Source: Paenibacillus_E qinlingensis_A (GTDB taxonomy: Bacteria; Bacillota; Bacilli; Paenibacillales; NBRC-103111). Taken from it: a stretch of DNA of 64,000 nt. Below the pieces are notes generated by a model, which searched no databases, was not told the origin of the DNA, and saw nothing but the letters and a program-made list of their open reading frames with translations. The position numbers and the translations under genes are program-made. Numbering within the stretch: position 1 is the first letter of the stretch; each line of letters starts with the position of its first letter. Shown here piece by piece: positions 1 through 7,930 of this stretch. Location of the stretch: NCBI RefSeq assembly GCF_031455095.1, contig NZ_JAVDSB010000020.1:1-64000 (forward strand), written 5' to 3'.

Positions 1-282
1 GGCAGGCCTTTGAACCTGAGCCAAAGGGATAGTGGTGATAGAGTAACAATAAAGTTATACAGGGCTTAGCTTTGGACCTGAGCCAAAGGGATAGTGGCGA
101 TAGAGTAACAATGAAGTTATACAGGGTAGGGCTTTGAACCTGACCCAAAGGGATAGTGGCGATAGAGTAACAATGAAGTTACACAGGGCAGGCCTTTGAA
201 CCTGAGCCAAAGGGATAGTGGTGATAGAGTAACAATAAAGTTATACAGGGCTTAGCTTTGGACCTGAGCCAAAGGGATAGTA
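1..282. repeat. 62-bp tandem repeat array with a 186-bp higher-order period
   Basis: The 19-20 base core (C)CTGAGCCAAAGGGATAGTG, with one variant base in the third copy, starts at 15, 77, 139, 201 and 263, an exact 62-base period. Between cores lies a conserved segment containing GATAGAGTAACAAT and AAGTTAYACAGGG. Bases 1-93 and 187-279 are identical by eye, so three 62-bp units form a 186-bp higher-order repeat. The array probably continues to the left of the window. The unit is not a multiple of three, and I see no coding frame or unique spacers. The core also occurs at 47766 and 48058, so it belongs to a dispersed family. Confidence 0.9.
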
Positions 283-330
283 ACGCTACGAGGGTAGCGA
301 TAGATAGAATAGATAGTGGTTAACCAAGAT

Positions 331-359
331 CAAAAAAACGAACCCCTAACGAGGTTCGT
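331..359 (-). terminator. Terminator of the isomerase/oxidoreductase operon
   Basis: Read on the minus strand, ACGAACC and GGTTCGT pair around an 8-base loop and are followed by seven T residues. It lies about 30 bases after the stop of the isomerase-like gene. Confidence 0.85.
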
Positions 360-390
360 CTATCACATCAAGCTTCAAGCCTCAAACTCC

Positions 391-1227
391 TTAAATCCCC
401 GCCGCGGCGTAGACCTTGTCGAAGCCCGCCTTGGAGCGCTCTACCAAGCTCTCTGGAGAAGCCGTCGGCGCTTCCGCCGTAAGGATCTCCTGTGCCACAG
501 CGCCGGTGTAGCCAATGCGCTGCAGGCCTTGCAGGAAGCCGGCCAAATCAATAACACCCTCGCCCGGATACACGCGTCCGTTGTCGAGCACTTCCTCTAC
601 TGGCACATCCGGTGCATCGTTGATGTGCACGTGCACGATCTGATCGGCGCGGAGCTTCTCGATATCCGCGACAGTCCCACCATTCGTGTACCAGTGGTAC
701 GAATCGAACAATAAGCCCACGTTGCGCTCGCCAATCGCATCGATCCAATCCAACGTTTCATCAATGGTCCAGATGAACGGGTTCTGCCACCGTGTCCGCA
801 GATGATGCGGACCGACGAACTCCAGCCCTAGGCGGATGCCGTAGGCGCCTAGGATTTGGGCGCACGTGCGCAATCTGCGCGTCGCGAGCGCCATGAAGTG
901 CGCTGCCCCGAGGTCCGTCGAGGGCAGCACATACGTGCAGCAGCTCGTGCAACCGAGCGCTGCAGCCGCTTCCGCGGCTTGGGCTAGCTTCGGCAGCCCC
1001 TCGCGGAACACCTCTTCCGTGGAACGCCATTCCACGGGTAAACCAATGGACCCGACAACGAGTCCATTCTTCGCTAAAAGCTCCCGCGCACCAGCAACGG
1101 TGTGAGCTTCTACAAGGCTCACAGCGTCGATATCGACCGCTTGGAAGCCATTTTTTGCCGCTAACTCGATAAATTGCTCGTTGCTCTCGATCTTGCCAAG
1201 CCCTGCTCTAGATAACCCTCTAAGCAT
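391..1227 (-). CDS. Sugar phosphate isomerase/epimerase-like TIM-barrel protein
   Basis: A 278-residue protein of the xylose-isomerase-like TIM barrel family (AP endonuclease 2 fold), which includes inosose dehydratases and sugar isomerases/epimerases. Family-typical strand ends that carry metal-binding acids and histidines are visible: LGLEFVG (about residue 134), LLFDSYHWY (about 175), HVHINDAP (about 200) and AQEIL (about 246). The start is an ATG with GGAGGGAT about 7 bases upstream. It follows the Gfo/Idh/MocA oxidoreductase gene by 35 bases in the same direction and ends at a clear terminator, so the two form an operon. This pairing is common in catabolism of inositol, uncommon sugars and their oxidised forms. 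It is cytoplasmic, with no signal peptide. The exact substrate cannot be read from sequence. Confidence 0.85.
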   Translation of the reverse strand: MLRGLSRAGLGKIESNEQFIELAAKNGFQAVDIDAVSLVEAHTVAGARELLAKNGLVVGSIGLPVEWRSTEEVFREGLPKLAQAAEAAAALGCTSCCTYVLPSTDLGAAHFMALATRRLRTCAQILGAYGIRLGLEFVGPHHLRTRWQNPFIWTIDETLDWIDAIGERNVGLLFDSYHWYTNGGTVADIEKLRADQIVHVHINDAPDVPVEEVLDNGRVYPGEGVIDLAGFLQGLQRIGYTGAVAQEILTAEAPTASPESLVERSKAGFDKVYAAAGI

Positions 1228-1262
1228 CGGATGATCCCTCCAAATGGTGTTTGTTTACTCGA

Positions 1263-2336
1263 CTAATCCCAGTTCAACTTCACTTCACTACCTGTACGAG
1301 AAGATTCATAGATCGCATCTAGAATCAAATTGTTCGTATAACCAGAAAGCGCCGATGTGATTGGCTGTTTGCCCTCACGAATACAAGTTAGGAAATGTTG
1401 GCTGAGACGTTGGCGCTCACCTTCATCATTTTCAGGCTTTTTCAATTCCGTCTCGATCGCACGGTTGAATTTCTCTGTCAACAATTTACCCGTAGGACCT
1501 TTGTAGCTAGCTCCGCCATCTGCGCCCATGAGGTGTACGAAAGGCGTGTTGTCCGTGTCCATATGAACTGCCCAGCTCACTTCAAGCGTCAGCGTACTGC
1601 CATCCTCCATACGAATCAGTGCCGTTGCCAAATCCTCCACATCGTACGTACCGTTCCAATTCGGTTTCCCCCATGTGCCAATCCCTTTACGGCGTGGTCC
1701 GAATTCCGCATACGTTGCACCAACAACTGAAACTGGTTTCGGATTCCCCATCAAATAGAGCGCAAGATCCAGCATATGAACGCCGATATCGATCAACGGA
1801 CCGCCGCCGGACTCATCCATTTTCGTGAACCAAGTCCCCCAGCCTGGAATACCTTTACGGCGGAACCAGCCGGTTTTGGCTGTATAGATTTTGCCTAACT
1901 CGCCGGCTTCAACCTGCTCCTTAATCTGCATAGGAACTGACTCCCAGCGCATTTGATGACCAATCATTACAATTGTATTCGAAGCCTTACTGGCATCATA
2001 TATTTGTTTGGCCGCAGCGGCGTTAATCCCCATTGGCTTCTCGATAAGTACGTGTTTGCCCGCTTCAATCGCTTGTACAGCAAGGGAGGCATGGTATTGA
2101 TTCGGCACCCCAATGATGACGGCATCGACATTTGTGCTTTGAATAAGTTCCTCTGGTGTAGCCGCGACATAGGCAATGCCATGCTCTTGCGCTTTCGCCT
2201 GAGCCAAAGGCAAGTAAGCATCTGTAATCGCCGTAATTTCGCACTGTTCTGCCAGCTTGGAAAATTCCCGAATATGAACACCGCCAATATTGCCTGCACC
2301 AATAATTCCAATTCTAATTTTGTTAACGCTTTCCAC
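1263..2336 (-). CDS. Gfo/Idh/MocA family NAD(P)-dependent oxidoreductase
   Basis: A 357-residue cytoplasmic dehydrogenase. The N-terminal Rossmann fold begins IGIIGAGNIGGVH (GxGxxG), and the family signature EKPMG with its conserved lysine is near residue 100. The C-terminal alpha/beta domain carries DIGVHMLDLALYLMG, a family-typical region with the putative catalytic histidine. The start is GTG preceded by AGGAGGAAC. It is the first gene of an operon with the downstream isomerase-like gene and is transcribed divergently from an AraC-type regulator 122 bases away, which probably controls it. Family members oxidise or reduce sugars and inositols; the substrate here is unknown. Confidence 0.9.
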   Translation of the reverse strand: MESVNKIRIGIIGAGNIGGVHIREFSKLAEQCEITAITDAYLPLAQAKAQEHGIAYVAATPEELIQSTNVDAVIIGVPNQYHASLAVQAIEAGKHVLIEKPMGINAAAAKQIYDASKASNTIVMIGHQMRWESVPMQIKEQVEAGELGKIYTAKTGWFRRKGIPGWGTWFTKMDESGGGPLIDIGVHMLDLALYLMGNPKPVSVVGATYAEFGPRRKGIGTWGKPNWNGTYDVEDLATALIRMEDGSTLTLEVSWAVHMDTDNTPFVHLMGADGGASYKGPTGKLLTEKFNRAIETELKKPENDEGERQRLSQHFLTCIREGKQPITSALSGYTNNLILDAIYESSRTGSEVKLNWD

Positions 2337-2365
2337 GATTCGTTCCTCCTCATAAGTACACGCTG

Positions 2366-2394
2366 TTGACCCTGCTTTTATGATAAAATAAGAT
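2366..2394 (+). promoter_or_regulatory. Candidate promoter of the araC-type gene
   Basis: TTGACC and TAAGAT are separated by 17 bases, about 65 bases before the ATG at 2459, inside the 122-base divergent intergenic region. Confidence 0.5.
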
Positions 2395-2458
2395 CACTAA
2401 GAAGTCGTACCGTATATTCGGAAAACGTCCCATTTTTTCGAAGGAGCCCTGACTGATC

Positions 2459-3349
2459 ATGACGTATTTTCCAGATTATCTAAAAACATACCCAAATATG
2501 CACTCTCCCTTCCCATTCCACCTTAGTAGAAATACATTGGAGCACGGCTTTCGCGCGCACCGACATGATTACCTGGAGTTCTCTTATGTTGTTGAAGGAC
2601 GTGGAGCTGAATCAATAAATGATGTGAAACATACGATGGCACCTGGCACTTTCACGTTTGTTCTGCCCTATCAGGTGCATGAGATTTTTACAGACCCAGG
2701 TCAAAAGCTAGTTCTCTTCAATGGCATGTTCAGTATGGATCTGCTCATGGAGCCGGGAAACGATCAGGGACTGTCTGAGCTATTTCAGGACTCGAATGCA
2801 TTGCCAGCCTATGTGCAGTTCGATGGGGCCGAACAGGCACAAATGACCGCCCTCATCGAAGATATGGTGAAAGAGTATCACAGCGACGAGCGCTATAGGC
2901 AGACGCTCCTAAAGGCCAAATTGAAGGAAATTCTGATCCGCTTTGATCGGCATCGCTACCAGCACGCAGGGCAAGAGGAAGAAGCTACGACGTTGGCCAA
3001 ATCTCCATCAAGGTCCAGCCACGCCGTGTGGCCGATTATTCACTACATCCATCGGAATTATCAAGAGGATTTGGCGTTATCCGATTTGGCTGCCCGCTTT
3101 ACAATGAGCGTCTCGCGGATCAGCGAGGTGATTAAGCAAACGACAGGTCAAACCTTCGTTCACTTCCTGCACGATCTGCGTCTGCGCCACGCCTGCAGCC
3201 TGCTGGTCTCCACTGACATGAGTGTCACGGAGATTGCGCTAGAGGTGGGGTATGGATCGTACAAAACCTTTTCGCGGATATTCCGAGAGACTAAGGGGAT
3301 TGTGCCGAAGGAATACAGGCGAGTTGAGCATGGTCGGGCACTGACATAA
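2459..3349 (+). CDS. AraC family transcriptional regulator with cupin sensor domain
   Basis: A 296-residue protein. Residues about 15-110 form an AraC-type cupin sugar-sensing domain (HRHDYLEFSYVVEG, then GTFTFVLPYQVHEI). The C-terminal 100 residues form a two-helix-turn-helix AraC domain ending in the family signature VTEIALEVGYGSYKTFSRIFRE. The ATG follows AAGGAG by about 12 bases. It is divergent from the Gfo/Idh/MocA operon and is the obvious candidate regulator of that operon; a ligand is not predictable. Confidence 0.9.
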   Translation: MTYFPDYLKTYPNMHSPFPFHLSRNTLEHGFRAHRHDYLEFSYVVEGRGAESINDVKHTMAPGTFTFVLPYQVHEIFTDPGQKLVLFNGMFSMDLLMEPGNDQGLSELFQDSNALPAYVQFDGAEQAQMTALIEDMVKEYHSDERYRQTLLKAKLKEILIRFDRHRYQHAGQEEEATTLAKSPSRSSHAVWPIIHYIHRNYQEDLALSDLAARFTMSVSRISEVIKQTTGQTFVHFLHDLRLRHACSLLVSTDMSVTEIALEVGYGSYKTFSRIFRETKGIVPKEYRRVEHGRALT

Positions 3350-3355
3350 CTGATA

Positions 3356-3396
3356 AAGAACCTGCCATTTCGCACGATGCGAATTGCAGGTTCTTG
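3356..3396. terminator. Long hairpin after the araC-type gene
   Basis: AAGAACCTGC pairs with GCAGGTTCTT, with an inner stem of TTCGCA and TGCGAA. It lies immediately after the stop at 3349. There is no long T run on the plus strand, and a TTTAT follows it on the minus strand, so it may act in both directions. Confidence 0.6.
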
Positions 3397-3485
3397 GCAA
3401 GTTGCTATGTACTTGTTATATCCGCAAGAGCTGACAAACGGACAAATGAACCTTTTTAGCCACGGAAAGATCAGCTATTGCCCCT

Positions 3486-3526
3486 TAAACAAAAAAGGGA
3501 CCCACAGCAACGGGCCGCGGGTCTAA
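3486..3526 (-). terminator. Terminator downstream of the aldo/keto reductase gene
   Basis: On the minus strand AGACCCGC pairs with TGTGGGTC and is followed by CCTTTTTTG. It lies about 115 bases beyond the stop of the aldo/keto reductase. The rest of 3350-3640 holds nothing else that I recognise. Confidence 0.65.
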
Positions 3527-3640
3527 GGTATATATATTTAAAAGGGGGTCGAGATTTAGTATAGGCTTGTTACCTTAAATCTACCTGAAGAAAAGATTGC
3601 AACCCTGTTACAATTACATAACGACTTGTTGCAGTTTGCT

Positions 3641-4624
3641 TTATTTATTCAGCACCCGATTGGAAACATCGCTGATTTGCTTCAATTCCTCATTGGTTAG
3701 TGTGAATTGCATCGCCTTCACATTCTCCTCCGCATGGTGCGTCTTCGATGCACCTGGAATAGCAAACACCGTCTCCCCATGTGCATGGATCAACCAATTC
3801 AGCGCGATCTGCGTTGGTGATGCATCATAAATGACTGCGAGCTCGTCCAACTTATCGATGAGGGGCTTCGATTGCTGTAAGCCCGCTCCTCTGAAGGCTG
3901 AAGTGAATTTACGAGGGCCCTTGATCGCTTTCACCAGCGCAGGATTCTTATGGAACTTACCGCTTAAGATCCCTTGCTCCAGCGGGGAGTACGCGATAAT
4001 CGCGATGCCCAGCTCCTTCGCGGTATCCATGATGCCGTTGTGCTCAATCCGACGATCCAACAAGCTATATTTTACTTGGTTGGAAATGAGCCGGAGTCCG
4101 TGCTCCCGCAATACACGATCAGCTTCACGCATCTTTTTCGCGGAGAAATTGCTGACGCCCACGTTCTTGATTTTGCCCCGCTTCACTAGTTCAGCCATCG
4201 CGTTCATTTCTTCGCGAACGGACGAAAATGAGAATGGCTGATGCACCTGATGCAGCTCAATTGTTCGGTTCTCCAGCAATCGGAGACGATCATCGATGGT
4301 ACTCGTGATACTGCTCGCCGTGCGCAGGGCTGGCCACCACTTTGTAGCTATGTGAGCCCCTTCAGCTAATGGCCCAGCTTCGCGCAACGCTTCTGCAAGC
4401 ATTTGTTCGGATTGACCTTTTCCATAAACCTCTGCTGTATCAAACCAATTAATCCCGCCCTTGAGACTGGTCTGAACAATGCTGCGTACATCTTCCTTCT
4501 TCAGCACCGGCCAAAACTTGCCCACCATCCCTTGACCATTGCTAAACTGCCAACAGCCGAGTCCAAGAGGTGATAAGGCCAGAGACGAGCTGCCCATCTG
4601 CCTGATTACCGCTTTTCCCACCAT
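3641..4624 (-). CDS. Aldo/keto reductase
   Basis: A 327-residue NADPH-dependent oxidoreductase of the AKR family. It has the full catalytic set: Asp and Tyr in NWFDTAEVYGKG, Lys in IATKWW and His in ELHQVH, plus the C-terminal nucleotide-binding segment FAIPGASKTHHAEENV. The reading frame continues upstream to a TTG at 4723, but the ATG at 4624 is preferred: it places the usual LGLGCW segment near residue 20, has GGTGGG upstream, and leaves room for a promoter after the terminator at 4735-4772. The gene is likely expressed alone. It may reduce sugar-derived aldehydes, given the flanking sugar loci; this is inference. Confidence 0.88.
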   Translation of the reverse strand: MVGKAVIRQMGSSSLALSPLGLGCWQFSNGQGMVGKFWPVLKKEDVRSIVQTSLKGGINWFDTAEVYGKGQSEQMLAEALREAGPLAEGAHIATKWWPALRTASSITSTIDDRLRLLENRTIELHQVHQPFSFSSVREEMNAMAELVKRGKIKNVGVSNFSAKKMREADRVLREHGLRLISNQVKYSLLDRRIEHNGIMDTAKELGIAIIAYSPLEQGILSGKFHKNPALVKAIKGPRKFTSAFRGAGLQQSKPLIDKLDELAVIYDASPTQIALNWLIHAHGETVFAIPGASKTHHAEENVKAMQFTLTNEELKQISDVSNRVLNK

Positions 4625-4734
4625 ACTTTCCCACCCATTCCTCGCAATGATGTGAATCTTCCATTGATTATACACGATCTCCGTTGGAATCACTCGATTC
4701 ACGTGAAGATGCTCATTCTTCAACGAGAACGAGA

Positions 4735-4772
4735 AAAACCCAAACTGCCGAGAAAATCTCGGCAGCCTGGGC
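4735..4772 (-). terminator. Terminator of the first sugar-binding protein gene
   Basis: On the minus strand CCCAGGCTGCCGAGA pairs with TCTCGGCAGTTTGGG around a 3-base loop and is followed by TTTTTC. It lies about 40 bases after the stop at 4814. Confidence 0.9.
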
Positions 4773-4813
4773 CTAAAGGTATCGCTTATAATAGCTGGAA
4801 TGTAGTAGGGCTC

Positions 4814-6142
4814 TTATTGGTAATCCTTTGCTTTCTTCACCAATTCCTCATACGCCGCTTCCGGCGTAATTTTGCCGAACATCACTTTTTCGCCAATATC
4901 CTTGAAATCCTTAGCTGTGTAGTTACTCCAGCCTTTTGCCCCAGGGTTAAATGGCTGCGCATCAGGCGCAACATTCTTGATCAACTCGATTTGCTGTTTA
5001 TCTGCCGGCGTCAGCTTCGGTGTCAAGTACTCGAGAACTTTTTTGGACACGGGTACACCACGCGTTGTTGTCAAAATATCCGCTGCTTCTGTATCGTTCA
5101 CAAACCAGTCGATGAATGCTTTAGCCGCGTCAGGGTTCTTAGAATCCGCACTGACAGACCAGAACATGGACGGCTTCAGGAAGCCGCTGGCTTGCGCACC
5201 TTTAGGCTGTGTAACAAACTTATAAGCTCCCGGTTTTACACCCTCATAGCCAGGCAGCAAGGCTGCGAAACTACGCTTGATCAAGACCGTATCGTTGTTC
5301 ATCAAATCCATCTTCGCATCGGATTCTTTATCTGTCGTCGCAACATCCGGCGGAGGAACTACACCTTCTTTACGAAGTTCAGCATATTTCTTCGCATACG
5401 TAATGTACGTATCTTTGTCCAAGTTGAATTTGCCTTCTATTGTAACCGGATAGCCCTTGCCTTGGCTGCTTTGGTAGGAGGAATACACGGTGTAGTCACT
5501 TGTCGCATCCATTAAGGCATATTTATCTTTTTCCAGCTTTGCTTTCGCATCTTTGCCAAATTGGAAATATTGATCCCAAGTCCAGCCATTAGCTGGAGGT
5601 GTGATGCCCAGTTTGTCTACAGCATTCTTATTAAATAACATCCCCGTAGCGTTATTGCCTAATGGAATCGCATACAACTTGTCTTTATATTTACCGGAAT
5701 CAACCAGAGACTTATCTATATCTGCGATATTAATGCCTTTGGAAAGGTCCACGAGTTGGTTTCTACCACTGTATTCCGCTAACCAAGCCGGGTCCATCTG
5801 GATTACGTCAGGTGCGTTCTTTGCCGCAGCCTGAGTTGCTAGCTTATCCGCATAGCCATCAAACCCGGAAAATTCCGGCTCAAACGTAACGTTCGGATGC
5901 TTCTTTGTATAAGCTTCGAGTGCCTTCAAGGTCGCATCGTGCCTAGCTTGTGAGCCCCACCATACAATGCGCAGTTTAACCGGCTTATTATCGACTACAG
6001 CTGCTGTTGGTGTTGCTGCTGCACCACTGCTCGGTGTCGCAGCTTCGTTCGTTTTGGTTCCGGCACCGCATGCAGTCAGACTTACAGCTGTAAGTGCCGT
6101 AATTGTCAGTACACCCCATCTTTTTATCTGCTTGTTCATCAT
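4814..6142 (-). CDS. CUT1 ABC transporter sugar-binding lipoprotein
   Basis: A 442-residue family 1 extracellular solute-binding protein. The N-terminus is a lipoprotein signal (MMNKQIKRWG, hydrophobic core, lipobox LTAC with Cys near residue 25), followed by a low-complexity Ala/Thr/Ser linker that places the domain outside the membrane. KLRIVWWGSQARHDATLKAL is the typical first strand and helix. The ATG is preceded by AGGAAGGGG. It is the last gene of a locus (permease, permease, sensor, regulator, binding protein) but has its own promoter at 6251-6279 with operator-like direct repeats. It presumably delivers a mono- or oligosaccharide to the permeases at 9758-11559; no ATPase gene is present, so a shared MsmX-type ATPase is likely. 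Confidence 0.92.
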   Translation of the reverse strand: MMNKQIKRWGVLTITALTAVSLTACGAGTKTNEAATPSSGAAATPTAAVVDNKPVKLRIVWWGSQARHDATLKALEAYTKKHPNVTFEPEFSGFDGYADKLATQAAAKNAPDVIQMDPAWLAEYSGRNQLVDLSKGINIADIDKSLVDSGKYKDKLYAIPLGNNATGMLFNKNAVDKLGITPPANGWTWDQYFQFGKDAKAKLEKDKYALMDATSDYTVYSSYQSSQGKGYPVTIEGKFNLDKDTYITYAKKYAELRKEGVVPPPDVATTDKESDAKMDLMNNDTVLIKRSFAALLPGYEGVKPGAYKFVTQPKGAQASGFLKPSMFWSVSADSKNPDAAKAFIDWFVNDTEAADILTTTRGVPVSKKVLEYLTPKLTPADKQQIELIKNVAPDAQPFNPGAKGWSNYTAKDFKDIGEKVMFGKITPEAAYEELVKKAKDYQ

Positions 6143-6250
6143 TTTGTTAACCCCTTCCTGTCTTCCATATTCAGAACTGTGTCAAAGCCGTTCCAATTAA
6201 AAACGAAGGTGCCGTAGCAGCTCCATTCATTCAGCAGCGCTTCTAGCTTC

Positions 6251-6279
6251 ATTATATGAATGGAAGGACACAATCAAAA
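6251..6279 (-). promoter_or_regulatory. Promoter of the first sugar-binding protein gene
   Basis: On the minus strand TTTTGA (6279-6274) and TATAAT (6256-6251) are separated by 17 bases. It lies about 110 bases upstream of the ATG at 6142. Confidence 0.7.
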
Positions 6280-6286
6280 TAAGGGT

Positions 6287-6319
6287 AATGAACACATTTC
6301 TACCACAATCGAGCACAAC
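6287..6319 (-). promoter_or_regulatory. Direct-repeat operator upstream of the binding protein gene
   Basis: Two boxes, AATGAACACAT at 6287-6297 and AATCGAGCACAAC at 6307-6319 (plus-strand reading), have cores exactly 21 bases apart. The nearer box ends 7 bases from the -35 hexamer. The same boxes, spacing and distance occur at 11638-11670. They probably bind the adjacent YesN-type regulator. Confidence 0.6.
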
Positions 6320-7930
6320 CTATTTTTTTCCGAGCTCACTGGGATTCATCCCATAATGCTTTTTAAAAATGGAACTGAAGTAAGCCACATTCTTGTAGCC
6401 TACCATTTCTGCGATCTCATAGATCATGTGCTTGCCTTCCGCCAGCAGCACCTTAGCTTTCTCTAGCCTTACACGGATCAAATAGTTCGTAAATGTCTCC
6501 CCTGTCGCTTTCTTGAATATCCGGTTCAAATAATTGCGTGTTAGATATAGTTGTTTAGATAAATCCTCCAAAGCAATGTCCTCTGCATAATGCTGGTGCG
6601 CATACTGAATCATAAAATCGATAGCTTCCTTATGTTTGGAATGTTCGCTCCATCCACGTTGTGAGGCAATACCAGAGATTTTGTTCTCGAGCCAATTCCG
6701 AAGCTCCTCGATCGTTGAGATCTTGGCAATTTCCTGGCTTGCTGGCAAACCGGGGAACAGATCGTCGAGCACGACACCTGTACTGTATAACGAATAGGCG
6801 AGAATCGTCCACAGCTCTGAGCATAAGTATTGTAGATAAGCCGGCGAAACGGGCGACATCTGGCGGAGCTGCGCTAAGTAGGCATCAACAATCGCAAGTG
6901 TCTCCTCCTTCTTGGCGTACACGATAGCCTCGGCCAGTTCTTGATAAAACTTGATGGGACGTATCGTCACAGCAGGCTCTTCTGCATCCGGGATCGATAG
7001 TCGAGTTCCATGATCTTCTTTCAACGTTTGCTGGAGTAAATCTAGGAACGCCTCTTCCGTTGAGTTGGGAAGCTGTCGCCAATCGCTCTGTACACTGCCA
7101 ATTCCGATACGGATACTCAGCTTCAAATAGGTCTGCATACACGCCGTAAGATGCTCTCCGATATGCCTTATATTCGCCCTGGCCTCTGCATTCGATTGGG
7201 CTGAAGGGATGTGATACACGATGGCTGCATGATGACTGTGCAACTCAATGAATTCCGATTGTGGCCATTCCTGCTCTAGCACTTCACATATGATATTGGC
7301 TAGTGCAAATCGGAACAAGCTCCAATCTGTTAAGGTAAGATTCGATAAGCGATCCGTCCCCATCAGCTCAATGCCCATGACGAGATGCTTCTGCCGCAGC
7401 CACACTTTCTCGTCGATGGGCTCCATGCTTTCCTCTGCCATAGCCCGACCCAATGTACCCGTAACGACCGATTTTAGCCATTCCTTCTGCACGAAGGGTT
7501 CGTACATCATCAACCTGCGCCGTGTCTCCTCCTGCTCAAGCTTGGCCAATTCCTTGGTCTCCAGCTCGCGAATTACCCGCTCCAGTACGCCCCCCAACTC
7601 ATCCATCGTAACGGGCCTCGACAAGTAATCGCTCACCTGTAAGCGCAGCGCCTGGCGCGCGTACTGAAAATCGGAATAACCACTGAGAATAATAATTTCT
7701 CCAGAAAATCCAACCTGTTTCAGCTGCTCAATCATCTCGAGTCCATTCATCACAGGCATGTAGATATCCGTTATAATAATGTCCGGGCTCGTTTCCTTCA
7801 CCTTCAGAAGCCCCTCCTGCCCATCCATCGCTTCTCCTACCCATTCTGCCTCTAGCCGCTCCCAGGGAATGGATTTCTTCATCCCTTCCAACACTTGAAA
7901 ATCATCATCAATAATAAGTACTCTCCACAT
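6320..7930 (-). CDS. YesN-like response regulator (receiver + AraC DNA-binding domain)
   Basis: A 536-residue cytoplasmic regulator. Receiver domain residues 1-120: acidic pair in LIIDDD, phospho-acceptor Asp in IIITDIYMPVMNG. The invariant Lys after beta-5 is replaced by Arg (DYLSRPVTM), which is unusual. A long middle region links to the C-terminal AraC domain (residues about 435-536; YLTRNYLNRIFKKATGETF and VGYKNVAYFSSIFKKHYGMNPSEL). The ATG at 7930 is chosen because GGAGG lies 9 bases upstream; it overlaps the end of the sensor gene by 23 bases, indicating translational coupling. It probably activates the two promoters carrying 21-bp-spaced direct repeats at 6287-6319 and 11638-11670. Confidence 0.9.
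   Translation of the reverse strand: MWRVLIIDDDFQVLEGMKKSIPWERLEAEWVGEAMDGQEGLLKVKETSPDIIITDIYMPVMNGLEMIEQLKQVGFSGEIIILSGYSDFQYARQALRLQVSDYLSRPVTMDELGGVLERVIRELETKELAKLEQEETRRRLMMYEPFVQKEWLKSVVTGTLGRAMAEESMEPIDEKVWLRQKHLVMGIELMGTDRLSNLTLTDWSLFRFALANIICEVLEQEWPQSEFIELHSHHAAIVYHIPSAQSNAEARANIRHIGEHLTACMQTYLKLSIRIGIGSVQSDWRQLPNSTEEAFLDLLQQTLKEDHGTRLSIPDAEEPAVTIRPIKFYQELAEAIVYAKKEETLAIVDAYLAQLRQMSPVSPAYLQYLCSELWTILAYSLYSTGVVLDDLFPGLPASQEIAKISTIEELRNWLENKISGIASQRGWSEHSKHKEAIDFMIQYAHQHYAEDIALEDLSKQLYLTRNYLNRIFKKATGETFTNYLIRVRLEKAKVLLAEGKHMIYEIAEMVGYKNVAYFSSIFKKHYGMNPSELGKK

Noticed and set aside
1..282. CRISPR array
   Set aside because: The 62-bp units repeat in full with no unique spacers, and no cas genes are present.
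4625..4723. N-terminal extension of the aldo/keto reductase
   Set aside because: The TTG start has no ribosome site and the extension would overlap the promoter region; family alignment favours the ATG at 4624.
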